A stretch of 64,000 bases of DNA from Chromobacterium sp. IIBBL 290-4. GTDB lineage: Bacteria; Pseudomonadota; Gammaproteobacteria; Burkholderiales; Chromobacteriaceae. Below the pieces are notes generated by a model, which searched no databases, was not told where the DNA came from, and saw nothing but the letters and a program-made list of their open reading frames with translations. Positions within the stretch are counted from its first letter, which is position 1, and each line of letters begins with the position of its first letter. The translations under genes were made by a program, and so were the position numbers. The DNA lies in the NCBI RefSeq assembly GCF_024207115.1, contig NZ_CP100128.1, positions 4,588,001 through 4,652,000 on the forward strand, written 5' to 3'. Of the stretch, positions 1 to 7,310 are shown piece after piece.

Positions 1-402
1 CATCAACATAGTCTTCTGAGCTAACATTAATCTATCGGTGAACTCGCCGGCCCCCCCCTTTCCAGATTTATGAATCACTAAATTTTCAAGACATGAATCA
101 CCGGTTGTGATATTTTTTTTTATGATCGAAATACACTCCGTCGCCCCCGGATCAACACTGAAACGCGCTCGAAAACGAGTCCAGGCTTCCATAACCTTTT
201 CATCATCCAAGTGTGCAAAAATACATTCTTTACTTGGACGCCTGACCAATAGATCTCTTAGCTCTTGAGCAGAACCATTTCCTAATGCATTTCTCTCCTC
301 TCCCGCCGAGGCGGCTACTCGAGCAGATCCATGATTTACACTCACATCCGTGGCAGTGTGTCCAATATTACTTACTAGTGTTGAACCTGATCCTACTCTC
401 AT
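1..402 (-). CDS. Putative type III effector, 3' end outside the window
   Basis: An open frame of 134 codons runs from an ATG at 402 to the left edge without a stop, so the C-terminus is missing. Its ATG overlaps the TGA of the upstream chaperone-like gene (ATGA at 402-399), implying translational coupling. Residues 1-45 are rich in Ser, Gly, Thr and Ala, as in many type III secretion signals; the rest is a mixed globular sequence with three Cys and no domain I recognise. Position directly after a CesT-like chaperone and near T3SS structural genes suggests an effector; that is inference. The frame contains an A8 run (113-120, read on the minus strand) and a G8 run (51-58), which could slip. 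A frame-specific product cannot be named. Confidence 0.6.
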   Translation of the reverse strand, partial: MRVGSGSTLVSNIGHTATDVSVNHGSARVAASAGEERNALGNGSAQELRDLLVRRPSKECIFAHLDDEKVMEAWTRFRARFSVDPGATECISIIKKNITTGDSCLENLVIHKSGKGGAGEFTDRLMLAQKTMLM

Positions 403-971
403 CGAAGCACCCTTGTATTTTTAACCCAAGCTTGTTGATTAACAATCCCACCCAACTCTTCGCGCTTTCTTGTATTGGAAAAAAATACTTGACGCTCCAA
501 CTCAGATAAGGCAATAAAAACCGCATCAAGCCCGTCATCCAGACATTGATGCAACTCTTCCTGTGCCAAGCCCGTCAAATTTATTGATTTACAAAAATAC
601 AGCTTATCATCATCCTCATTCACAGCAAGGCCACCTTGAAATTGCAGTTGCCTCCAGTTAACAACCAGGGCAGCCTCAAACAAGCTCTCCCTATTTTCTA
701 TTTCAACATCCAGAATAGCCGTCAATAACAGACGTCCAAGAGAGAGGTGAATGAAAAACTGCTGTGTGCCAGAAAAAAAACTTGCAACACCAGCCTGATT
801 AAACTGTATGCCAGGGACGTAGTTAGATAACCACCCCTCAACATCATCATTCAAATAAGAAATATCCCGCACCGCTATCCCCTTTATATGAATTGATTCA
901 CACATTTCCGCGTCTGCAGAAACACTGGATTCCATGCATTCGGCCGTCCTGAATGCATGGGCTGTTGACAT
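399..971 (-). CDS. CesT/SycE-like type III secretion chaperone (probable)
   Basis: The 190-aa acidic protein has the layout of class I T3SS chaperones: alternating strands through the middle, then an acidic amphipathic C-terminal helix (residues about 133-160, with the segment GLAQEELHQCLDDGLDAVF) like the dimer/effector-binding helices of CesT and SycE. At 190 aa it is longer than the usual 110-170. Start is uncertain: the ATG at 971 has no Shine-Dalgarno, while the ATG at 935 (MESSVS) follows AGGA at 11 nt and would give 178 aa. That second start lies inside a perfect hairpin (933-959). The gene overlaps the putative effector by ATGA. Assignment rests on shape and context, not on a diagnostic motif. 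Confidence 0.55.
   Translation of the reverse strand: MSTAHAFRTAECMESSVSADAEMCESIHIKGIAVRDISYLNDDVEGWLSNYVPGIQFNQAGVASFFSGTQQFFIHLSLGRLLLTAILDVEIENRESLFEAALVVNWRQLQFQGGLAVNEDDDKLYFCKSINLTGLAQEELHQCLDDGLDAVFIALSELERQVFFSNTRKREELGGIVNQQAWVKNTRVLR
933..959 (-). promoter_or_regulatory. Perfect hairpin over a candidate start codon
   Basis: CATGCATTC and GAATGCATG form a perfect 9-bp inverted repeat with a 9-nt loop. Read on the minus strand the loop contains AGGA, and the second arm ends in the ATG at 935 of the chaperone-like gene. In RNA this would display the Shine-Dalgarno in the loop and bury the start codon in the stem. It may regulate translation if the 935 start is used; as DNA it could instead be an operator. 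Confidence 0.4.
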
Positions 972-1151
972 TTTCGATTGCTGACATAAACAACCACCTT
1001 CGCATTCATGTCCAAACTCTAGCCAAAAGCATGTGCAGGCGCCTTAAACGCGTTGCGCCAAAAGAACTTGCACAAAACGCTCACAGCCTTCTTCGCACAC
1101 TCATCCGTCCGCAAGCTACCCATTGCCAACCTTACCCACAAAGGATAACAT

Positions 1152-1179
1152 GTTTGCTATGATATACATCATAACGAAC
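1152..1179. promoter_or_regulatory. Imperfect inverted repeat upstream of the HilA-like gene
   Basis: GTTTGCTATGAT and ATCATAACGAAC are 12-nt arms with two mismatches around ATAC; the core TATGAT/ATCATA is perfect. It lies about 55 bp upstream of the HilA-like start in the only non-coding gap before the T3SS operon, where an operator for a dimeric regulator would be expected. The ATGTTTG at its left edge also occurs in the pilus-locus motif. Function is inferred from position. Confidence 0.35.
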
Positions 1180-1232
1180 TTTTTATAAAAACACATCAGC
1201 GCATCCTGCGCCGCCTTTAGCAGGAGATCAAA

Positions 1233-2915
1233 ATGGTTAACAAGGACGGTTTCATCCACCGGCAATTCGTCTTCGGCGACTTCATCCTGCACTTCGACGG
1301 CAGGCTGACGCACTGCGGCCAGCCTGTCGGCGTGCCGCCCAAGGAATTGGCGGTGTTGACAGCGCTGCTGGAAGCGGCGGGCGAGCTGGTCAGCAAGGAC
1401 GCCTTGCTGGAGCGAGCTTGGCCAGGCGGCGAGGTGAGCGAAGAATCGCTGACCCGCTGCATTTGCGCGCTGCGCCGCATCCTGCTGGAGAACAAGGAGC
1501 AGCGCTATATCGATACCGTATACGGCAAGGGATACCGCTTTTGCCGGCCGGTGGCGGTGGTGGCGCGCCAGGAGGAAACGATAAGCTCCGCATCGGTGGC
1601 GGTGCTGCCGTTCCGGGCAGAGGGCCAACTGGATACGCAGGCGCTGCATGGCGCGCTGGTGCAAAATCTGGTCCGCTACCTGCCATTCGGCTTGCGGGTC
1701 TTGCCTGCCACGCTGACGCGCGACTGCCAAAGCCTGAGCGACCTGCAGCTGCTGATGGAGCAGCTCTCGCCTGACTACTATCTGGCCGGCCAGGCGCAAG
1801 GCGAAGGCGAAGCCGCCATGCTGCGCGTGGAATTGATCCGCTCGCCAGGACATCAGCTGGTGCATCACGAAAGCATCGCCCTGGCCGGTTTGCACCCTGC
1901 CGCGCTGCAGGCGCGGCTGAGCGACTTGCTGGCTCGGCAAATCGCCGGCCAACGCGGAGATCAAACCCGCGAACTGGACTCGCTGGGCTCCGCCATTCCC
2001 TATCTCAACGCCATGCGCGAGCTGCAACAGCACACGCCGTCCAGCCTGCGCCGCGCGCTGTCGCAGCTGCACCAGTGCGTGGAGCGCGCGCCAGGCCACG
2101 CGCCGTCCTGGCGCGCCTTGGCCGAATGCTATCTGGCGCTGGCGCAACTGAGCTTGTTCGATCAAGAGCAGGCGATGCGGCAGGCCAAGGCGGCAGTGGA
2201 CAAAGCGGTGGAGCTGGACGCCGCCCACCCGCAAACCCTGGGTTTGCTGGCCTTGCTGGGCAGCCTGCGCGGCGAATACGCGCTGGCCGATGCTTTGCTG
2301 GAACAAGCCAGGCTATTGGCTCCGCAATCGGTGGAGCTGCATTACTACCGCGCCTGGCATTTATTCCTGGCCGGCCGGCTAGAACTGGCGCAAGGCGCGC
2401 TGGACGCCAGCCTGGCCCGCGACCCTTCGCGCATCGCGCCAGGCATTCTGAAGCTGTGGCTAACCTTCTACCAAAGCCGCATCGACGAAGCGGTGACGCT
2501 GGGGTACAGCCAACTGCGCCGCTACGGCCAGCAGCATCCGGTGCTGCAAAACCTGTTGGCGCTGATGCTGTCGCAGCAACAACGCCATGACGAGGCGCAG
2601 GAACTGGTTCGCCAAGTGCAAGAAGCCGGCGAAGAAGACGGACTGCTGGAAATCAACCGCCGCTGCGTGGAATACGCTCGCACTGGCGACAACGCCCGGC
2701 AGTCGGCGCTGCAAATCGACAGCCGACAAGTGCGCGCCAGCCTGCTCCCGCTAGTGCTGGCGCGTGAAGGCCGCGAATCCGCCATCGTCTTGCTGCGGCA
2801 GTTGCAAGACGGCGGCTACCCATGGCTGGCCGCCTGGCGGCACGATCCGCGCCTGGCCGAGCTGTTCCGCGAACCCGACATGGCGAATGATTATGATCGC
2901 GCCAGCGGCTTTTGA
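1233..2915 (+). CDS. cilA: HilA/CilA-family transcriptional activator of T3SS genes
   Basis: The 560-aa protein starts with an OmpR/PhoB-type winged-helix DNA-binding domain (residues about 8-108, ending in the typical DTVYGKGYRF wing) with no receiver domain in front. This is followed by a middle domain (about 115-240) and TPR-like helical repeats to about residue 540. This is the architecture of Salmonella HilA and of CilA, the activator of the Cpi-1/Cpi-1a T3SS in C. violaceum. The ATG is preceded by AGGAG at 6 nt. It lies just upstream of prgH and on the same strand, consistent with local control of the downstream operon. The symbol follows the Chromobacterium name and is given by family and context. 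Confidence 0.85.
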   Translation: MVNKDGFIHRQFVFGDFILHFDGRLTHCGQPVGVPPKELAVLTALLEAAGELVSKDALLERAWPGGEVSEESLTRCICALRRILLENKEQRYIDTVYGKGYRFCRPVAVVARQEETISSASVAVLPFRAEGQLDTQALHGALVQNLVRYLPFGLRVLPATLTRDCQSLSDLQLLMEQLSPDYYLAGQAQGEGEAAMLRVELIRSPGHQLVHHESIALAGLHPAALQARLSDLLARQIAGQRGDQTRELDSLGSAIPYLNAMRELQQHTPSSLRRALSQLHQCVERAPGHAPSWRALAECYLALAQLSLFDQEQAMRQAKAAVDKAVELDAAHPQTLGLLALLGSLRGEYALADALLEQARLLAPQSVELHYYRAWHLFLAGRLELAQGALDASLARDPSRIAPGILKLWLTFYQSRIDEAVTLGYSQLRRYGQQHPVLQNLLALMLSQQQRHDEAQELVRQVQEAGEEDGLLEINRRCVEYARTGDNARQSALQIDSRQVRASLLPLVLAREGRESAIVLLRQLQDGGYPWLAAWRHDPRLAELFREPDMANDYDRASGF

Positions 2916-2999
2916 TCGGGTTTCCATCAGGAAGCGCGGCGGCGGCTCGCTTAGAGTAGCCGCCATGAACCAATCGAGACGACAGGCCTGAGCCGCTCC

Positions 3000-4184
3000 A
3001 TGTCCGCCGAGACCCCATACACCATCGACACTGCCGAATTGACGCTGCGGCTGCTCAATGGCCCATTGCGCGGCTGCGAGTTTCAACTGCCTCCCGGCAA
3101 AACGCTATTTGTGGCCGGCGCCGGCGAAACGCTGTCCGACCCGCGCCAAATGCCCGAGCTGCCCGCCGATGCGATCTATCTGCCCTGGCAAGAAGGCGGC
3201 GTTAATTTCGAGATCCTGGTCGGCGAAACCGTCACGCTGCGCGAACTGGGCCACGACGATGTGGCTGAACGCGAAGCACCGCTCAACCAGCGCATCCGGA
3301 TAGGCGGCTTGGAACTGGCCTTGCGCTCCGCGCATATGGACTGGGGGCCGGAGGTTTTGCGCCAGCCTCAAAGCGGGCCGGAAAGCTCGCCCTCGCGTCC
3401 TCTCCGAACCGGACCGAACCGCTGGGCCTGGCTGGCGCTGCTGCCGGCGATCGGCGGCCTGGCGTGGTTGGCGCTGGATTTGCTGGTAGCGCAAAACGCG
3501 CCGCAGCGCCAGACTGAGCAACTGTCAGAATTGCTAGGCGGCGACAGCGCGCGCTTTGAAGTCATGCAGGGGCATGACGGCCTGCTTTATGTCGCCGCGC
3601 AGAACGAAAGAGACCGCGCCTGGGCCAGGCAAGCAGCCTTGCGCGCCGATTTTCCCAATCCGCCGCAAGTGATATTGGCCGGCCTGGAAAACGAAAGGCT
3701 CAGCCGCTGGCTGGCCGCCAGCCATCCCGGTTTGGCGTATTTCAGGCTGCAGTTGCGCGACCCGCGCCACCCCAGCCTGTGGATCAGCCGGCAACGCGCC
3801 GCGCTGCCGGCGCCGGAGATGCTGCGGCTTCGCGCCCAGTTGGCGGAACAACTGCCTTATGCGGAACGGGTGGACATCACGGAGATGGATGACAGCGAGG
3901 CCGCCAAGCAGGCCGAGGCCGGCCTGACCAGCCTGGCGTTGCCCTTCCGCCGCCAGAATCAGCCGGACAGCGTCACTTTCGTCATTTCCGGCGAACTGGA
4001 AGACGGCGCGCTGCAACGCGTCCGCCAGTTCATTGACGGCTACACCCGCCAATGGGGCAGCCGCTATGCGCAGTTCGATATCGAATTGAAGGACGACAAG
4101 CTCAAGGGCAAGTCCTTCCTGTACGGAGACCAAGGCTATGTCAAACAAGACGCCGGCCATTGGTTTTTTCCAAAAACGCTCTAA
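3000..4184 (+). CDS. prgH: T3SS inner-membrane ring protein PrgH/SctD
   Basis: This 394-aa protein matches the PrgH/EprH/MxiG family: an N-terminal cytoplasmic FHA-like domain (about 12-112), a Pro/Ser-rich linker, one transmembrane helix (about 141-164) and a periplasmic ring-building domain ending in a long C-terminal segment. It forms the outer circle of the inner-membrane ring with PrgK. The start at 3000 has a weak ribosome site; a tiny frame of eight codons (2965-2991, MNQSRRQA) lies just upstream and may be a leader or chance. It is first in the structural operon, 84 bp after the regulator. Confidence 0.9.
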   Translation: MSAETPYTIDTAELTLRLLNGPLRGCEFQLPPGKTLFVAGAGETLSDPRQMPELPADAIYLPWQEGGVNFEILVGETVTLRELGHDDVAEREAPLNQRIRIGGLELALRSAHMDWGPEVLRQPQSGPESSPSRPLRTGPNRWAWLALLPAIGGLAWLALDLLVAQNAPQRQTEQLSELLGGDSARFEVMQGHDGLLYVAAQNERDRAWARQAALRADFPNPPQVILAGLENERLSRWLAASHPGLAYFRLQLRDPRHPSLWISRQRAALPAPEMLRLRAQLAEQLPYAERVDITEMDDSEAAKQAEAGLTSLALPFRRQNQPDSVTFVISGELEDGALQRVRQFIDGYTRQWGSRYAQFDIELKDDKLKGKSFLYGDQGYVKQDAGHWFFPKTL

Positions 4185-4202
4185 AACAGAAGGCAAACGA
4201 AC

Positions 4203-4448
4203 ATGGACCCAACTGCAAATACTACATACTATATCGACACCATACGCAGTAGTTTCGATCAAACCACAGGTCTTCAAGGCAAGGTCGACAGCGCGTTGAC
4301 AGCACTCAAAAACGCGCCATCCGATCCGCAGAAGCTCGCCGAATACCAGAGCGCGCTGTCGGAATACAACCTGTACCGCAACGCGCAATCCAACGTGGTA
4401 AAGGCCTTCAAAGACATCGACGCCGCCATCATCCAGAACTTCCGCTAA
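4203..4448 (+). CDS. prgI: T3SS needle filament protein PrgI/SctF
   Basis: The 81-aa product has the size and helix-turn-helix-hairpin pattern of PrgI/MxiH/YscF needle subunits. It shows the conserved turn around NAPSDPQKL (residues about 37-45) and a C-terminal helix with SEYNLYRNAQSN that packs in the needle lumen. Subunits polymerise into the extracellular needle. It follows prgH by 18 bp and precedes the inner-rod gene, the order found in Salmonella SPI-1. Confidence 0.93.
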   Translation: MDPTANTTYYIDTIRSSFDQTTGLQGKVDSALTALKNAPSDPQKLAEYQSALSEYNLYRNAQSNVVKAFKDIDAAIIQNFR

Positions 4449-4493
4449 CCGTCCGAGCCGGCAATGCCGCCGGCCCTCATAAGGAGACGCATC

Positions 4494-4787
4494 ATGTTTC
4501 CCGTTTCAGGCGCCGCCGCCACGCAAACGCGCGACATCAGCGCCAGCCTGCACCAGCCGGTTTCCTTGGAAGACCGGCTGGTGCGCGCCTTCGCAGAATC
4601 CGCATCCGCCTCTGATGTGGAAAAAGAGCAGATCATGCAAAAGGTCGAACAGGCCAAATCGCTGGCCGATCCCGCCGCGCTGTATCAATTGCAACTGCGC
4701 ACATCCAATTACAACCTGGAAGTGTCCATGCTCAGCACCCTGGCGCGCAAAGGCGTGGCGGTGGTGGAAAGCCTGTTGCGCGCATGA
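4494..4787 (+). CDS. prgJ: T3SS inner rod protein PrgJ/SctI
   Basis: The start is placed at 4494 (MFPVSG) because AAGGAG lies 7 nt upstream; an upstream in-frame ATG at 4464 has no such site. The 97-aa protein has the PrgJ signature in its C-terminal half: a helix containing [21 protein letters not shown] and then the [14 protein letters not shown] tail. It forms the inner rod connecting export gate and needle and takes part in substrate switching. Its stop overlaps the start of prgK (ATGA at 4784-4787), so the two are translationally coupled. Confidence 0.9.
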   Translation: MFPVSGAAATQTRDISASLHQPVSLEDRLVRAFAESASASDVEKEQIMQKVEQAKSLADPAALYQLQLRTSNYNLEVSMLSTLARKGVAVVESLLRA

Positions 4788-5512
4788 GGCTGCCGCTCGT
4801 CAAGGCCGCCGCGCTGGCGCTGCTGCTCTGCGCCTGCCAGCAAAAGGAATTGCTCAAGAGCCTGGATCAGCAGCAGGCCAACGAGGTGATCGCCGTGCTG
4901 CAAAGGCACAATATCGAGGCGGACAAGCAGGACAAGGGCAAGGGCGGCTACAGCATCGTGGTGGCGCCGCCCGACTTCGCCGCCGCGGTGGACTGGCTGA
5001 AAACCTATAACCTGCCCTCGCGGCCGCGGATGGAGGTGTCGCAGATGTTCCCCGCCGACGCGCTGGTTTCCTCGCCGCGCGCGGAAAAGGCGCGGCTGTA
5101 CTCGGCCATCGAGCAAAGGCTGGAGCAGTCGCTGCAAACCTTGGGCGGTGTGCTGTCCGCCCGCGTCCACATCAGCTATGACCTGGAAGCCGGCGAGGAT
5201 GGCCGCCCCGCGCCGCCCGTGCATATCTCGGTCCTGGCCATATACGACCGAGACGCCGACCCGGCGCCCATGATCAACGACATCAAGCGCTTTCTGAAGA
5301 ACAGCTTCGCCGAAGTGGAATACGACAATATCTCCGTCGTGCTTTCGCGCCGCGACGAGGCCCAGCAGCAAGCCGCCATCCAGCCGCAGGCCTATCGCCC
5401 ATCGGCTTTGCCGTTTTTGGCGGGCGGATTGTGCCTGGCGGGCTTGATTGCCGCGGCGGCGTGGTTCTGGCTGCAGCGGCAGCGATCCGGGCAAGGTCCG
5501 GCGCATGGCTAA
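4784..5512 (+). CDS. prgK: T3SS inner-ring lipoprotein PrgK/SctJ
   Basis: The 242-aa product begins with a lipoprotein signal (LLLCAC, lipidated Cys about 18), followed by the two small ring-building domains of the YscJ/PrgK family (about 20-75 and 95-185, with the family segments [14 protein letters not shown] and RVHISYDLE). A C-terminal membrane helix (about 205-230) follows. PrgK forms the inner circle of the membrane ring inside PrgH. The gene overlaps prgJ by 4 bp and orgA by 8 bp. Confidence 0.92.
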   Translation: MRLPLVKAAALALLLCACQQKELLKSLDQQQANEVIAVLQRHNIEADKQDKGKGGYSIVVAPPDFAAAVDWLKTYNLPSRPRMEVSQMFPADALVSSPRAEKARLYSAIEQRLEQSLQTLGGVLSARVHISYDLEAGEDGRPAPPVHISVLAIYDRDADPAPMINDIKRFLKNSFAEVEYDNISVVLSRRDEAQQQAAIQPQAYRPSALPFLAGGLCLAGLIAAAAWFWLQRQRSGQGPAHG

Positions 5513-6110
5513 ACGCGGGCAAGCCGCCGATGCGGATGCGGCCCAAATGAAGCCGGAGTGGCGGGCCATCGTGTTCGACCCGCTCTCTTATATCTCTCCG
5601 CAGCGCCTGGCCTTGCCGCCCGGCCTGGCCAACCCGCAGTCGCGCGCCATCGTCAACGATATGTTGATTGATGCCTACAGCCTGGACACGCGCCTATCGG
5701 GGAGCGAGATCAGCAACCCCGCCCAAAAGTTCTTGCGCCACTGGCCGCGACTGCCGCAAGCCGCCTATCTGATGGGCTGCCAAACCTTGCGCGCCGAGCT
5801 GTTGCGGCAAGGCGCCATCTTGCGGCTGCCGGTCTGGGCGCAAGCGTTTGCCCGGCTGCCACTCGGCACCGCGCCTGGCCGCGCGTCCGGATCGCGCGTC
5901 AGCCACCGGGACCTGACCTGCGCCGGCTACCTTCACTTGCTGCGCTGGCGCGACTGGCTGCCGCCCGCTTTGGCGCAGCGCCTGCCGCTGTTGTTTCCGC
6001 CCATGGTCGATCGCCTCGCGGCGACGGGACAAGCAGACGCACAGTTATTGACTTTGGCCTTGCAACAGGCCGGGAGACACCCTTTTGCCCCGCCAAGCAA
6101 CCCCGATTGA
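5505..6110 (+). CDS. orgA: T3SS sorting-platform protein OrgA/SctK
   Basis: The start at 5505 (MAKRGQAAD) overlaps the end of prgK. The 201-aa protein contains the moderately conserved SctK features: [12 protein letters not shown] near residue 25 and a central Leu/Arg-rich helical region. SctK proteins dock the cytoplasmic sorting platform (SctQ, SctL, ATPase) onto the PrgH ring. Sequence conservation in this family is low, so synteny between prgK and orgB carries much of the assignment. Confidence 0.82.
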   Translation: MAKRGQAADADAAQMKPEWRAIVFDPLSYISPQRLALPPGLANPQSRAIVNDMLIDAYSLDTRLSGSEISNPAQKFLRHWPRLPQAAYLMGCQTLRAELLRQGAILRLPVWAQAFARLPLGTAPGRASGSRVSHRDLTCAGYLHLLRWRDWLPPALAQRLPLLFPPMVDRLAATGQADAQLLTLALQQAGRHPFAPPSNPD

Positions 6111-6786
6111 AAACGCGCTGATCCGCCAGTCTCATCTCAAGACACTGCGCCGCGGCGACGCTATCGAAAAAGCGGCGCGGCGGCGCGCGCGGCAGATTGT
6201 GGACGCGGCGCAGGCCGAGGCCGAGACATTGCAAAGCCATGGCTGGCAGGCCGGTTACCAGGCGGGCATGTTGCGCGCGCTGGACCAGGTGGCGGCCCAG
6301 CTGGGCGACTATCAAAGCCAAGCGGCGCGCTGGCAGGCGCGGCTCTCGGCCGAGGCCCGCGACATGCTGACCGCGGCGGTGAACCATCCCGACACCTTGC
6401 TGTTGCTGCTGGATGAATGGCTGCAAAGCCGGAACGGCTCAGCGCAAGAACAGGTTTTGCATTTGCTGTTGCCCAGGCGGGCCAAGGGACGGCAAGCCGA
6501 GCTGATGGCGCTGTTGTCCGATAACTGGCATGGCGCGATTCAGATCGATTATCACGACGATGAGCGCTTCATCATGCGTTGCGCCGATCAGGCGGCCGAA
6601 TTCTCGCCCGAGCAATTCGTCGGGCCGGCCAGCCTGCATCTGCGGCAACGCCTCCATACCCTGTCCCGAGACTGCGCCGGCCTTTCCGCCGCGGCGCTCA
6701 GGCAGTTCCATCTACAACTCGAAGCCAGGCTGCAGACCTTGTCGCAGGCTGCCGGCGTCGATCAACAGGAGTCGGAATCATGCTGA
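6085..6786 (+). CDS. orgB: T3SS ATPase stator OrgB/SctL
   Basis: The gene uses a TTG start at 6085 with GGGAG upstream and overlaps orgA by 26 bp. The 233-aa protein has an Ala/Arg/Glu-rich N-terminal coiled coil (about 25-95, including GWQAGYQAGMLRAL, the FliH/SctL GxxxG-type helix) and a compact C-terminal domain (about 105-225). SctL bridges the ATPase to the SctQ pods and regulates ATP hydrolysis. The usual order orgA-orgB-orgC supports it. Confidence 0.85.
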   Translation: MPRQATPIENALIRQSHLKTLRRGDAIEKAARRRARQIVDAAQAEAETLQSHGWQAGYQAGMLRALDQVAAQLGDYQSQAARWQARLSAEARDMLTAAVNHPDTLLLLLDEWLQSRNGSAQEQVLHLLLPRRAKGRQAELMALLSDNWHGAIQIDYHDDERFIMRCADQAAEFSPEQFVGPASLHLRQRLHTLSRDCAGLSAAALRQFHLQLEARLQTLSQAAGVDQQESESC

Positions 6787-7247
6787 CCACCCAAGCCGCC
6801 GGCGGTTGGCCGGCCGCCTATTCGCCTTCGTCCATGGAGCCTGTCACGCCTCTTGAGCTCAGACTCTCCGGCGACGGTCCGGCGGTCGACGACGCCAGCG
6901 CCCAAGACAAGACCGAAGCCTTGCTTTCGCCTTTCCTGGCCGCCTTGCGCCAGTCGCCGGAATTGGCGAATCCGCGCGGACAGTCGCTGCAAATGCGGGC
7001 CAACGCGGTTTCCAATGCGCTGCGCCAATGCCGGGCCGCGCCGGATCAGCCCCCCGCCTGCGCGACCGTGGAGCAACAGCAGGCATTATTGCGGCGGGCG
7101 CTGAAGCAGACCGCCCAAGACGATCCGCTGCGAGCGCCCTTGAATACCGCTTTGATGAATGCGGTCAACCTGCAGTCGCAAATGAAGCAATGGATGCAGG
7201 ATGTCATGCTGTCAGACGGCACGCCGCCGGAAATGCAGGACTGGTGA
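6780..7247 (+). CDS. orgC: OrgC-like needle assembly factor
   Basis: The start at 6780 (MLTTQAAG) has AGGAG 8 nt upstream and overlaps orgB by 7 bp. The 155-aa soluble protein is a helical, Gln/Ala-rich polypeptide with conserved-looking C-terminal helix LNTALMNAVNLQSQMKQWMQDV. Position after orgB is that of OrgC in SPI-1, a secreted factor that promotes needle polymerisation. Sequence identity in this family is low, so the name rests mainly on synteny and size. It is the last gene before a strong bidirectional terminator. Confidence 0.7.
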   Translation: MLTTQAAGGWPAAYSPSSMEPVTPLELRLSGDGPAVDDASAQDKTEALLSPFLAALRQSPELANPRGQSLQMRANAVSNALRQCRAAPDQPPACATVEQQQALLRRALKQTAQDDPLRAPLNTALMNAVNLQSQMKQWMQDVMLSDGTPPEMQDW

Positions 7248-7261
7248 CCGCGACAGCGGCC

Positions 7262-7297
7262 ATGAAAAAGGGAAGGCCTGGGCCTTCCCTTTTTCAT
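7262..7297. terminator. Bidirectional terminator between T3SS operon and pilus locus
   Basis: A perfect 17-bp inverted repeat with a 2-nt loop; GGGAAGGCC/GGCCTTCCC is flanked by A5 and T5, so it can terminate both converging transcripts (orgC on plus, the ArdC-domain gene on minus). Confidence 0.9.
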
Positions 7298-7310
7298 CGG
7301 CAACGCCGTT

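Noticed and set aside
1116..2306. A 396-codon frame antisense to the HilA-like gene
   Set aside because: Composition typical of a GC-rich antisense shadow; the plus-strand gene has clear domains.
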